From an uncultured Oleispira sp. (GTDB lineage: Bacteria > Pseudomonadota > Gammaproteobacteria > Pseudomonadales > Oceanobacteraceae): DNA of 64,000 nt. Shown one piece after another: positions 26,634 to 34,541 of this stretch. Made by a program: the position numbers and the translations under genes. Below the pieces are notes generated by a model. That model had not been told where the DNA came from, did not search any database, and saw only the letters and a program-made list of their open reading frames with translations. Numbering within the stretch: the first letter of the stretch is position 1; each line of letters starts with the position of its first letter. The DNA lies in NCBI GenBank assembly GCA_913061415.1, contig CAJXUD010000013.1, positions 1-64,000 of the forward strand, written 5' to 3'.

Positions 26634-28331
26634 TCAATGAAAATTAAGTACATTAACAATTCCGGTATCCTGACCCAGTTCAACGTTTTTATGAATATTA
26701 TCAATTTTTTTAACATGTCCATCACGGCCGTGACGATAACTTTGTTCGTTAACAATGACTTTATAGGCTTTATTCATTAATAGCGCATGCTTCACTTCAG
26801 GCATCAATAAGGTACTTATGTCGGCTTCTAATGCTTTAAAAGCCGCTGTATTTTTTTCACCGTTATTATAATAAAACTTAGTTTTTACGGCATCATTATT
26901 ACGATACTCATTACCACTTGGGTTATGCGTTAAATAATATCCATATTCTCCAATTCCATCATTGCGTAATGGATCTGATATTCCAGATAAGTCTTTTTCA
27001 AGCCAGCTGTACCAGCCTTGCTTAAAGTTATTACTATCGAATTTACGCGAGAAAGAAAATGTCGTATCCGCAGTCGCTCCTGTTCCGCTATGGCAACCCA
27101 CGCAAAAATAACTTTCTTCATAAGATTGCGGCCTAAGGTCTCCTTGCTTATCTTCAATGAAACCTTGATATGTCCAACCCTGCGGCACGGTTAATCCCAC
27201 TTCCATATTACCCAGCACTTGTTTTGTTCGATCAGGGAAATCATGGCGCTCTTTAACTTCTTGAGTCGCAATACGTTCTAACTGATAATAATTACGCCAG
27301 TTATCTTTACGCGCATAACGCAGCTCTTTCATACGACTGGCCATCACGGTCTTACCATTTTGGGCATCGATATAGCGTACGCTGTGCAAAAACTCGGTCC
27401 CCACCGGAAAAAGGCCGGCAGCTAATTTCACGTCATCCTTTTCTAGTTTTGTTTTTGCTAAGCCAACATAGCTCATAAAAACATTATCATTAGGCGACCA
27501 AGAAAAGCGTATTGTATTCGTACGAGATAGCTTGCCATCTTTATTCAAATCTACGCTATAAAGTGTTTCATCTACTTCTGAGATGACTATATCTTTTTGC
27601 TTTAATAGAGATTCAATAATTGATAAATTCAGTTCATAAACGTCTTGATTGAAAAGGCCTTGTTCGTCTTTTCTAAATGCTTCGGGTAAGCGAATCATCA
27701 CGTCATCAGTTGAACCATTCACCGGCATAAACGTGCCTAAAAAAGGATAATAAGCAAAGACACGCCAGCCTGTTAAATTGCCATCTGGGGCTGTATCAAA
27801 TCCTTTTTCATTAAAATTATAATAACTGTCAGGAATGAAACCATCCCATTCGCCATTTTTATTTCTATCCCATTCTGCGGGTACTTCATTTAAAGCATCT
27901 GCTAAAATTAGGCGTCCATTATTCGTTTTATAGTTGTCTTGACGAACATAATTCAAAATAAAATCGTCCGTTATTTCTTCAACTTTTTCACTATTATCTT
28001 TGAACATGTTATGCCAGCGATTTATGACGCCTGGCTCGGGGAATACAAGTTCTTGCTGTACATCGATATCATTTAAAAAGTTAGGTGCCTTACTTTCGGT
28101 ATGACAGACATAGCAGGGATTATGAACGGCGCCATCGGCATCTGTGGTTTTTGTATAACACTGTGGGGGAATATAAGCCGTCGGATTTTCTAGAACGTCC
28201 TTTGTTAATTCATTGCTTGTTAATTCATTGCTTGTTAATTCATCGCTTTCAGATATTAAGCTTTCAGATTGAGAAGACTCACACCCAACAAGACACAAGA
28301 TTGCACAGTAAGAAAAAAAAATACGCAGCAT
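26634..28331 (-). CDS. Di-haem c-type cytochrome lipoprotein, unknown function
   Basis: 565 aa. Lipobox LVGC gives a lipidated Cys16. Two haem-binding CxxCH motifs, CYVCH (about residue 72) and CVGCH (about residue 415), so two covalent haems. A flexible N-terminal linker carries three in-frame copies of SNELT encoded by a 15-bp DNA repeat. No other domain is recognised. It is downstream of the PhoX-family gene on the same strand but separated by a terminator, so it is probably a separate unit. Confidence 0.75.
   Translation of the reverse strand: MLRIFFSYCAILCLVGCESSQSESLISESDELTSNELTSNELTKDVLENPTAYIPPQCYTKTTDADGAVHNPCYVCHTESKAPNFLNDIDVQQELVFPEPGVINRWHNMFKDNSEKVEEITDDFILNYVRQDNYKTNNGRLILADALNEVPAEWDRNKNGEWDGFIPDSYYNFNEKGFDTAPDGNLTGWRVFAYYPFLGTFMPVNGSTDDVMIRLPEAFRKDEQGLFNQDVYELNLSIIESLLKQKDIVISEVDETLYSVDLNKDGKLSRTNTIRFSWSPNDNVFMSYVGLAKTKLEKDDVKLAAGLFPVGTEFLHSVRYIDAQNGKTVMASRMKELRYARKDNWRNYYQLERIATQEVKERHDFPDRTKQVLGNMEVGLTVPQGWTYQGFIEDKQGDLRPQSYEESYFCVGCHSGTGATADTTFSFSRKFDSNNFKQGWYSWLEKDLSGISDPLRNDGIGEYGYYLTHNPSGNEYRNNDAVKTKFYYNNGEKNTAAFKALEADISTLLMPEVKHALLMNKAYKVIVNEQSYRHGRDGHVKKIDNIHKNVELGQDTGIVNVLNFH
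28202..28246. repeat. Three-copy 15-bp in-frame tandem repeat
   Basis: TTGTTAATTCATTGC is repeated three times head to tail (the third copy has one change). It lies in the linker-coding part of the di-haem lipoprotein gene and keeps frame, so copy-number change would only lengthen or shorten the linker by five residues. Confidence 0.85.
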
Positions 28332-28349
28332 AATTCACTCGTTTCCAAT

Positions 28350-28378
28350 AAAAAAAGGGTGGCCAATGCCACCCTTTC
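28350..28378 (-). terminator. Terminator of the PhoX-family gene
   Basis: Minus strand: AAAGGGTGGC, loop ATTG, GCCACCCTTTTTTT. Stem of at least seven GC-rich pairs and a T-run, 25 bp after the stop at 28403. Confidence 0.9.
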
Positions 28379-28402
28379 AATATTAACGTGCAAATATTAC
28401 GA

Positions 28403-30271
28403 TTAGTTTACAGCAGGGAAAGGACCCACATAACCGGTATAAGCACGCGCTTCACCTGCGCCCGTATTTTCATCACGATCAGACTCGCCATAAGGATGCT
28501 GAACAACAGACATCATATAAGCCCAACCATTGATATTAGGGTACCAGTATGGAGACGTTGTTTCCGCACCATAAGGCGTTGTTTGAATACGAACAAGATC
28601 TTGTGTGCTGAAATCGTAAGCCCAGATCGCATCGTTCTGGTGACCCGAACCCGTATCTTCACCCACAATTAATTTATCGTAGCCCGACATATACGTAACG
28701 TTATCGGGGTTTGATAAGCCGTCAATATGACACTTGTTTCCATTCTCGTAACCCACGGCCTGCGGCTCTGTCGTCGTACCATAACCACTGCCATCAACTG
28801 GACGACCAGCGATTAGACCTTTCATATTTTGTGCGACAAATTCTGATCCCATTCCCGCATTCGCCGCAAGGTCTAATTCATAAACACCACCGCATTTATT
28901 CATCTCAGTCAGTGCTATGTGATTAGGACCACCAAAGTCACTTGAAGAATCGTCGTCCATCATGCCTTTTTCAACAGAAGACATCGCAACGAATAACTTG
29001 TTGCGTTTCGCATCAAAGGTAACACCTTCTTCTTTTCTGAACTCGGTCGTTGCGCCTAGCATTGCTGCATAACGACGGGTTTCTAAACGTGAAGCGACGG
29101 TTTCCATGCCGTCATTTACTTTCAGGCATTCAAGCCCTTTACCACCCGCGTTGATTGCCGTAAACGTATCAGGGCAGGTAGAACCAACAGGGTCAGCTGT
29201 GGTAAAGATGTCTGCAAAAGTAGCCATACTCTTACCATTAGTACCCTTTACGTAATCTTGAATTTCAGCATCTGTCGCGTGCCCTAATGAAATCCATTCA
29301 AGATCTGCAGCGCCAATGCCTTCAGCAGACGTTTGATTCCACTTAGCGGCGTAGGTCGTTCCCGCGCTAAGATCTTTAGCCGTGTCTGCAACAAACATAT
29401 ACAAGCCAACGTTGGTGCCATCATCGGTCATATAAGCCGTTTTATTATCAGGCATCACATAAGATAGCTCGAACGCTAAACGGCCCATCGCGTAATGTTT
29501 AGTACTGGTAACGTCTGCACCTTCTGTTACAGCAACTTCAATGTTCCAACCGTAGTAGTAAGGGTTCCATTGATTGATATCAGTGTAATAATCCAGCATA
29601 CCCTTGGTATAGCCATCTGACTGCGCATCTGTGCCCGTGACCAATGAACGTGCATTCGGCTCATATTCTTCCGATGCTAAGTGCGTTGTCCAAGGTGTCA
29701 CTGATGCTGCACAATGTACCCAACCACCATCAACTCCAGACTGGTCAATTTGGCTCATGTTTTTAACACTTAACTCACCATTGCTTTTATCTTGATTTAA
29801 TTCCATCAAGAACATGGCGCCAGGCTTACTTTCAAATTGCGACACTGAAAATAATTTATTCCCGATCGGTAATAGTGACGTAAATTCGTTTGAGTCTGAA
29901 ATTTTAATCGAGCCATCGTCAGCTTTTAATACACTGCCCGATTGATCAATTAACTGGCCAAAATAAATACCATTAACATCATCTCCAGAGCGCACTAGTG
30001 TTTTATAAGCGCCCCCATAAACCTTGCCATCAATTATTGCGTCAGATGCCATTACGGTACGTTTCTCTGCATCTGTTTTAGGAGCGCTAACGCCGCTGAA
30101 TACCAAACTGGTAGGATCGACGACCGATACTGGTCCACCGGCACTTTTACCGTCTGTGCCTGGGGTTCCGTCAGCACCATCATCACTTGCACCGCAAGCG
30201 ATGAGCATGCTACTGGTCATGGCTAGAATAATCGCTTTGTATAAGGTATTTTTTTGAAGGAGTTCCATCAT
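28403..30271 (-). CDS. PhoX-family (DUF839) lipoprotein, probable phosphatase
   Basis: 622 aa. Lipobox LIAC gives a lipidated Cys near residue 26, followed by a Gly/Asp-rich linker. The body resembles the PhoX/DUF839 beta-propeller: ASEEYEPNA, LAFELSY followed by MTDDGTNVGLYMFV, GVTFDAKRNKLFVAMSS, HIDGLSNPDNV and LIVGEDTG. PhoX enzymes are calcium- and iron-dependent alkaline phosphatases. Whether this member is active is unproven. GAGAGA precedes the twin ATG (30271/30268). A candidate Pho box lies about 60-75 bp upstream, which supports a phosphate-scavenging role. Confidence 0.75.
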   Translation of the reverse strand: MMELLQKNTLYKAIILAMTSSMLIACGASDDGADGTPGTDGKSAGGPVSVVDPTSLVFSGVSAPKTDAEKRTVMASDAIIDGKVYGGAYKTLVRSGDDVNGIYFGQLIDQSGSVLKADDGSIKISDSNEFTSLLPIGNKLFSVSQFESKPGAMFLMELNQDKSNGELSVKNMSQIDQSGVDGGWVHCAASVTPWTTHLASEEYEPNARSLVTGTDAQSDGYTKGMLDYYTDINQWNPYYYGWNIEVAVTEGADVTSTKHYAMGRLAFELSYVMPDNKTAYMTDDGTNVGLYMFVADTAKDLSAGTTYAAKWNQTSAEGIGAADLEWISLGHATDAEIQDYVKGTNGKSMATFADIFTTADPVGSTCPDTFTAINAGGKGLECLKVNDGMETVASRLETRRYAAMLGATTEFRKEEGVTFDAKRNKLFVAMSSVEKGMMDDDSSSDFGGPNHIALTEMNKCGGVYELDLAANAGMGSEFVAQNMKGLIAGRPVDGSGYGTTTEPQAVGYENGNKCHIDGLSNPDNVTYMSGYDKLIVGEDTGSGHQNDAIWAYDFSTQDLVRIQTTPYGAETTSPYWYPNINGWAYMMSVVQHPYGESDRDENTGAGEARAYTGYVGPFPAVN

Positions 30272-30329
30272 CTATTCTCTCTCGATAATTATAAATTAAT
30301 AACGGGTGAGAGCAGACTAGTCGATATAA

Positions 30330-30347
30330 ATGACATTTTGATGACGT
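30330..30347 (-). promoter_or_regulatory. Candidate Pho box (PhoB binding site)
   Basis: Minus strand reads ACGTCAT-CAAA-ATGTCAT: two 7-bp direct repeats separated by 4 bp, matching the CTGTCAT half-site at five and six of seven positions. Ten bases further on is TAGTCT, a weak -10, which is about the spacing seen in PhoB-activated promoters. It lies upstream of the PhoX-family gene. Confidence 0.5.
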
Positions 30348-30377
30348 ATTAATAGCCGTTTCAACAACGCAGTAATA

Positions 30378-31058
30378 TCAATAACGCTTTACAAAAACCA
30401 CTACACGTCGATTGCCTTGACGTTGCTGATTGAGAGGAAGGTTGTCAATTCCTTCTTTGGGTCGACTGTCTGCATAGCCTGCGGCTTTTAGACGTTCTTT
30501 TTCAATCCCTTGCGCCAATAGGTATTTCACAATATTGGTTGCACGTACGGAGGATAACTCCCAATTTGAAGGATATTTTTCTGTATGAATTGGCACATCA
30601 TCGGTATGCCCCTCCACTTCGACCATGTGAGTTTTATGACTGGTTTCTCGTATCACCTGCGTCACTTCTTTCAGTGTTGATATGGCTTCTGATTTAATAT
30701 CAGCAGAACCCGATTCATATAAAGCAACATTCGCAAATTCGATTTTTACACCTTGAGCATCAAGAGTTACAGAAACCTGATCTTCCAATCCCTTTTCCGC
30801 AATCAACTGCTCAAGACCTAATTTAATATCAGTAAAAGGCGTTGGCTGTGTTTCACCTGTCATCATTTCAGACAGGCCTTCTTTTAGAGCTTCGACCTTG
30901 CCTTGATTAATATCTGAGACAGACAGAATCATCACAAAGAATGCCAACAATAAGGTGACAGCATCAGAATAAGTAATTAACCAAGAACTGGATGAGTCTT
31001 CAAAGCTGGGGCGGCGACGCCTTAAACTACGATGCTTATTAGAAATAGAATCTGTCAT
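30378..31058 (-). CDS. MotB-like stator protein (ion-channel plug plus OmpA domain)
   Basis: 226 aa. Short basic cytoplasmic N-terminus, one transmembrane helix (about 26-48) with the ion-binding aspartate D32 in ITYSDAVTLLLAFFVM, and a C-terminal OmpA-like peptidoglycan-binding domain (VEGHTDDVPIHTEKYPSNWELSSVRA, GYADSRP). In flagellar stators this Asp carries H+ or Na+ and the OmpA domain anchors the complex. The helix looks closer to PomB than to E. coli MotB. Last gene of the five-gene motor-like operon; its start overlaps the motA-like stop (TAATG). Confidence 0.9.
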   Translation of the reverse strand: MTDSISNKHRSLRRRRPSFEDSSSSWLITYSDAVTLLLAFFVMILSVSDINQGKVEALKEGLSEMMTGETQPTPFTDIKLGLEQLIAEKGLEDQVSVTLDAQGVKIEFANVALYESGSADIKSEAISTLKEVTQVIRETSHKTHMVEVEGHTDDVPIHTEKYPSNWELSSVRATNIVKYLLAQGIEKERLKAAGYADSRPKEGIDNLPLNQQRQGNRRVVVFVKRY

Positions 31059-31861
31059 TACAGCTCTTCTTCTATAGGCTGATAACGAGCGTTCGGTTTA
31101 AGATAAGCATTTAACCGATCTTGCATAAAAAGCGCATCGCGTTTTTCGGCTAATAAAACAAAGCCTTCAACAATCATCTGGTCACGAAAGTACAGCGACT
31201 CCTGTTTTTCTGTGACTTGATTGGCTGCAGGGCGAAATAGAATATTGGCCAAGACAACACCATAAAGTGTTGTAATTAACGCTAATGCTAAGCCCTTACC
31301 TAACGCAGCCATATCACCATTCATATTATCGAGCATGATAATTAAACCAATAATGGTCCCCACCATACCGAAGCCCGGTGAATACACCGCCATGGTATTT
31401 AAGACTTTTGACTCTACCGTCATTCGCTGCCAGAAGGCGTCCATGTCGTCGGTTAGAATGGTGCGGATATCGTGGTTTTTATGACCACTGCTTAATAACT
31501 CCATACCGTGAGCTAAAAAGGGATCCTTACGTTCTTTATCGGTCAGTGAACTTTCTAGACCCGCAATGCCTTGTTGGCGATAAATCTGTGCCCATTCAAT
31601 AAAACGCTCAACATGCTTGCGTAAATGTTTTGTATCAGTGGGCGCATGAAACAAGGTTTCGAATATGGCTTTAACCGCCCTCAATACATCTGCGGTGGTA
31701 TAACTGATCAACGACGCTGCAAACGTACTGCCCGCAACCAAGGCAAAGCTCGATAGACTAACGAACATTAAATAATTATCAGTGCTTGAGACAATTGCAA
31801 ATATAAACAGACTGATCGCAACCGTAATCCCAAATAACGTACTAAATGAAAATCGATTCAT
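31058..31861 (-). CDS. MotA-like stator protein
   Basis: 267 aa with four predicted transmembrane helices (about 8-26, 32-54, 155-178, 188-210) and a large cytoplasmic loop. P162 (YSPGFGMVGTIIGL) and P211 match the conserved prolines of MotA. In the loop, R95 and E103 keep the eight-residue spacing of E. coli MotA R90/E98 and Vibrio PomA R88/E96, the residues that contact FliG. The protein therefore appears competent to drive a FliG-like rotor. AAGGA precedes the ATG. Coupled to the MotB-like gene. Confidence 0.9.
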   Translation of the reverse strand: MNRFSFSTLFGITVAISLFIFAIVSSTDNYLMFVSLSSFALVAGSTFAASLISYTTADVLRAVKAIFETLFHAPTDTKHLRKHVERFIEWAQIYRQQGIAGLESSLTDKERKDPFLAHGMELLSSGHKNHDIRTILTDDMDAFWQRMTVESKVLNTMAVYSPGFGMVGTIIGLIIMLDNMNGDMAALGKGLALALITTLYGVVLANILFRPAANQVTEKQESLYFRDQMIVEGFVLLAEKRDALFMQDRLNAYLKPNARYQPIEEEL

Positions 31862-31870
31862 ACTTGATCC

Positions 31871-33799
31871 TTAATTTGGATTCGCAACAGCGATCAATTC
31901 TTCCATAGAGAAACGACCCGCTTTTAATACTTCTCGCATTTTAGCCACGACTTGATTTCTCGCTTGCTCGGTCTGCTCTTGTGCTGCTTGGCCTTCTTGA
32001 ACTTTTAATTCAGCAATAACCGCTGAGCGCAGTTTTACTGGCAGGCCGGTTAATACATGTCGCTTAAATTCAATCGGGGTATTGCATAAAGACAGTGCCA
32101 TTATGCTGCGATCAATCTCTCTGAGTTCATTCGCGATAACTCGCTCTGGCGTTCTCATAAGATCGGCGTAGGTATAATAAACTTGGCGTAAACGATAATA
32201 AGTTTCTGGCTTATCAGATTTCAACGTTTTGAGTAAGCGAGCCTCTTCTCCACTACTCATGGTATCGAGCATATTAATCAACACCGATAGACCATTGGCA
32301 GACACATTTTCGAAACTCGGAACATTCAATGATTTCTTAGCTAAGCGGTCCGCAACATCTTTGAAGGTTGAAATCGGTAAGGTTTCAAATTCGCCTAATT
32401 CATAAGCCACTGCTGATTGCTCTCGCCCTTCTAAACGCTGTACCAAACTGGCGGCGCGTTTAGCAGGTAGCTGAGAGAACACTAATGCTTTTATTCGTGT
32501 TTCTTCATCTTTAATGAGGTACAAGACTTGTGAATCATTTAACTTATCTAAGAAAGCAAAAGGCGCGTTACCGGTTTCATCATCACCCAACGCTTTTAAC
32601 ATCTCATGTCGAAGGTTGTTCAGATAAGTGATTCGCTGTTCGTTATCCAACGGCTCTCTTGCTGCTTGTTCCGCAAAGGCCTCGGCATCTTCATTCGATA
32701 TTTTGGGATATAAACTGCGAAACAGCCCTTTTCCTAATACTTCATGCAGCGCAGCCACATTTTGATTGTTGCCACTGTTTAGCTGCTCATTAATTCTCTG
32801 CTGAAATAACTGTGGCTGGCCTAGACCAATAGTCACCAATTCTTGGCGTAATTCGTTCAACTGTCGGCGCTTATCTCGATAATCATTATTAGCCGGTTCT
32901 TCAGCGGAAACATCTGGTGCAATAGTCGGCGTCGAGCTTGGCATATCATGACTATTTCTAGACTTGTCTTGCAGAGTAGCGCCTAAGCGCTTATTAAATA
33001 AATACAACGCCAGTAGCAATAGCAGCATCATAAAACCAAAGCAGCCCAACATGATCCAGCCTTGGTACTTCTGCCAACCTGCTAATGCGTCATTAGGATT
33101 TTCGACCTTTTTAAATGTTGTTCTAACAATGCTAAATGAATCGCCACGCAGCTCATCTAAACGAGCTTTACGGGTAATTAAGTTACGAATAAATTCAACT
33201 TGATCATCTTTCAGCTCTTTATCTAAAACTAACGTAATCGTCAGTTTGTTAATCGTATTTCGATAGCCTAAGGTTTTATTTTTTATTTCTTCTATTTGCT
33301 TTTCTGCTTCTTGGCGTAAGGTTTCGGCATAATTTAATGCTTGCTGCCTTTCACTCTCAAGCTGCTGAATGCGAAGTTTAAGTGTATTAAGCTCGGCGCT
33401 ATTATCTTCAAAAACCGGAAGATCACTCGTCGGCAATCCAGGCAAAGTCTCTTCAACTTCTCTTGGTTTATTGGTAATGGTAAAAGGCAGAGGCTTTGAG
33501 CTAAATACTGGACGTTCAGGAATATTTTTTGATCCTGTGCTAGACCTTTCTTTCACAATGGTTCGCGTCTTCTTCAGTTCAGCTTCAACATGAATAATAA
33601 AGCGGTTATTGCCAAGGTAGGCTTGAAGGTCACGATTTAAACGCGCCTCCATCTCATCTTTAAAACGAACCTCTTCAACCTCGTCCCTTTTAGCGGGTAC
33701 TTCAAAGGTTTTTCCCGTTTCGGCGTAAGCATTCACCGCGGGATATATCACTGAAATAATCAGGCATAATTTGATGGCAGTTTTTAACACTCTATTCAT
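31871..33799 (-). CDS. Natural FliF(C-terminal)-FliG fusion protein
   Basis: 642 aa. Cleavable-type signal peptide (to AYA, about 26). Residues about 45-75 and 185-230 match the FliF/YscJ ring-building and collar region (EARLNRDLQAYLGNNRF, ITLVLDKELKDDQVEFI, LRGDSFSIV), with a coiled coil between (135-180). Transmembrane helix 248-270. The cytoplasmic part has FliG N- (about 315-405), middle (415-490) and C-terminal (500-630) domains. By-eye alignment puts lysine 589 at E. coli FliG R281 and E597 at D289, while K264 and D288 are replaced by Cys and Ala. ATG 33799 has AGGGGA six bases upstream. It lies next to MotA/MotB-like genes and far from flagellar genes. Confidence 0.8.
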   Translation of the reverse strand: MNRVLKTAIKLCLIISVIYPAVNAYAETGKTFEVPAKRDEVEEVRFKDEMEARLNRDLQAYLGNNRFIIHVEAELKKTRTIVKERSSTGSKNIPERPVFSSKPLPFTITNKPREVEETLPGLPTSDLPVFEDNSAELNTLKLRIQQLESERQQALNYAETLRQEAEKQIEEIKNKTLGYRNTINKLTITLVLDKELKDDQVEFIRNLITRKARLDELRGDSFSIVRTTFKKVENPNDALAGWQKYQGWIMLGCFGFMMLLLLLALYLFNKRLGATLQDKSRNSHDMPSSTPTIAPDVSAEEPANNDYRDKRRQLNELRQELVTIGLGQPQLFQQRINEQLNSGNNQNVAALHEVLGKGLFRSLYPKISNEDAEAFAEQAAREPLDNEQRITYLNNLRHEMLKALGDDETGNAPFAFLDKLNDSQVLYLIKDEETRIKALVFSQLPAKRAASLVQRLEGREQSAVAYELGEFETLPISTFKDVADRLAKKSLNVPSFENVSANGLSVLINMLDTMSSGEEARLLKTLKSDKPETYYRLRQVYYTYADLMRTPERVIANELREIDRSIMALSLCNTPIEFKRHVLTGLPVKLRSAVIAELKVQEGQAAQEQTEQARNQVVAKMREVLKAGRFSMEELIAVANPN

Positions 33800-33809
33800 C
33801 ATCATTCCC

Positions 33810-34532
33810 CTACCTCAAGCGTGCCAAACTGGATTTAACTTGCTCCATATTCGGATCAATTTCTAACGCTTGCTGCCAGCTCGCTTTGGCTTCTGGTATC
33901 AACCCCATCTTGTAATAGATACTGCCTTTTAAAGCATGAGCTTGCGCAGAATCAGGAACCAGCTCTAGCGCTTTATTCGTTTCATCCAATGATTGCCAAT
34001 ACTGTTTTTTGTAGAAGAGCGATTGCGCACTGAATATATGCTTAGTAGATGCTTTAAAATCTTGAATTTTCTTTTGTTCAACCAGATCGTTGCGCTGCTC
34101 AAATTCTTCATGGTGCGCTTCCGCTTTTTCATCATTTAAGCTGGCAAGAACTTGCTTATTCTTTTCTGCAATTTCCTCAGCTGTTTTTTGTAAATCACCG
34201 TTACTAGAATCTTCCATCGCTCCCGCCGATTTTGGTAGCTTCATGCTGAAGCTCACATCACTATCACCGGCATCAAGGGTCATTAATACATCAAAGCCTG
34301 GCCCGTAACGGTGAATGTGCATCAAGCCATGATTCTTTTTGGCTAGATCTGCGACTTGCTTGCGCTTCTCAATGGTTTCTAATGAGATCTCTGCGGTAGC
34401 TTCTGTGCTTTGCTCTCCAATCCCCTTTAACTCAGGCTGATAAGTCCCATACTTAGTCAGAGTTCGATTGGTTCTTTCATGCGTACAGGCACTGATTAAT
34501 ACTACTAATAATACGATCGCTAACTGTTTCAT
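33810..34532 (-). CDS. TPR lipoprotein of the motor-like operon
   Basis: 240 aa. Lipobox ISAC gives a lipidated Cys16. The middle (about 85-165) is charged and probably helical. The C-terminal third contains at least two tetratricopeptide repeats (FYKKQYWQSLDETNKALELVPDSAQAHALKG... and YYKMGLIPEAKASWQQALEIDP). AAGGACAC precedes the ATG at good spacing. It lies between the barrel gene and the FliF-FliG gene with 9-10 bp gaps, so co-expression is very likely. It may assemble outer-membrane and inner-membrane parts, as lipoproteins with TPRs do in other trans-envelope machines. Confidence 0.8.
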   Translation of the reverse strand: MKQLAIVLLVVLISACTHERTNRTLTKYGTYQPELKGIGEQSTEATAEISLETIEKRKQVADLAKKNHGLMHIHRYGPGFDVLMTLDAGDSDVSFSMKLPKSAGAMEDSSNGDLQKTAEEIAEKNKQVLASLNDEKAEAHHEEFEQRNDLVEQKKIQDFKASTKHIFSAQSLFYKKQYWQSLDETNKALELVPDSAQAHALKGSIYYKMGLIPEAKASWQQALEIDPNMEQVKSSLARLR

Positions 34533-34541
34533 AATGTGTCC

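Noticed and set aside
30378-31861. MotA/MotB-like pair as a Zorya-type phage-defence module
   Set aside because: Zorya needs ZorC/ZorD or ZorE effectors with nuclease or helicase domains. None is here, and the pair is co-transcribed with a FliF-FliG fusion and envelope proteins.
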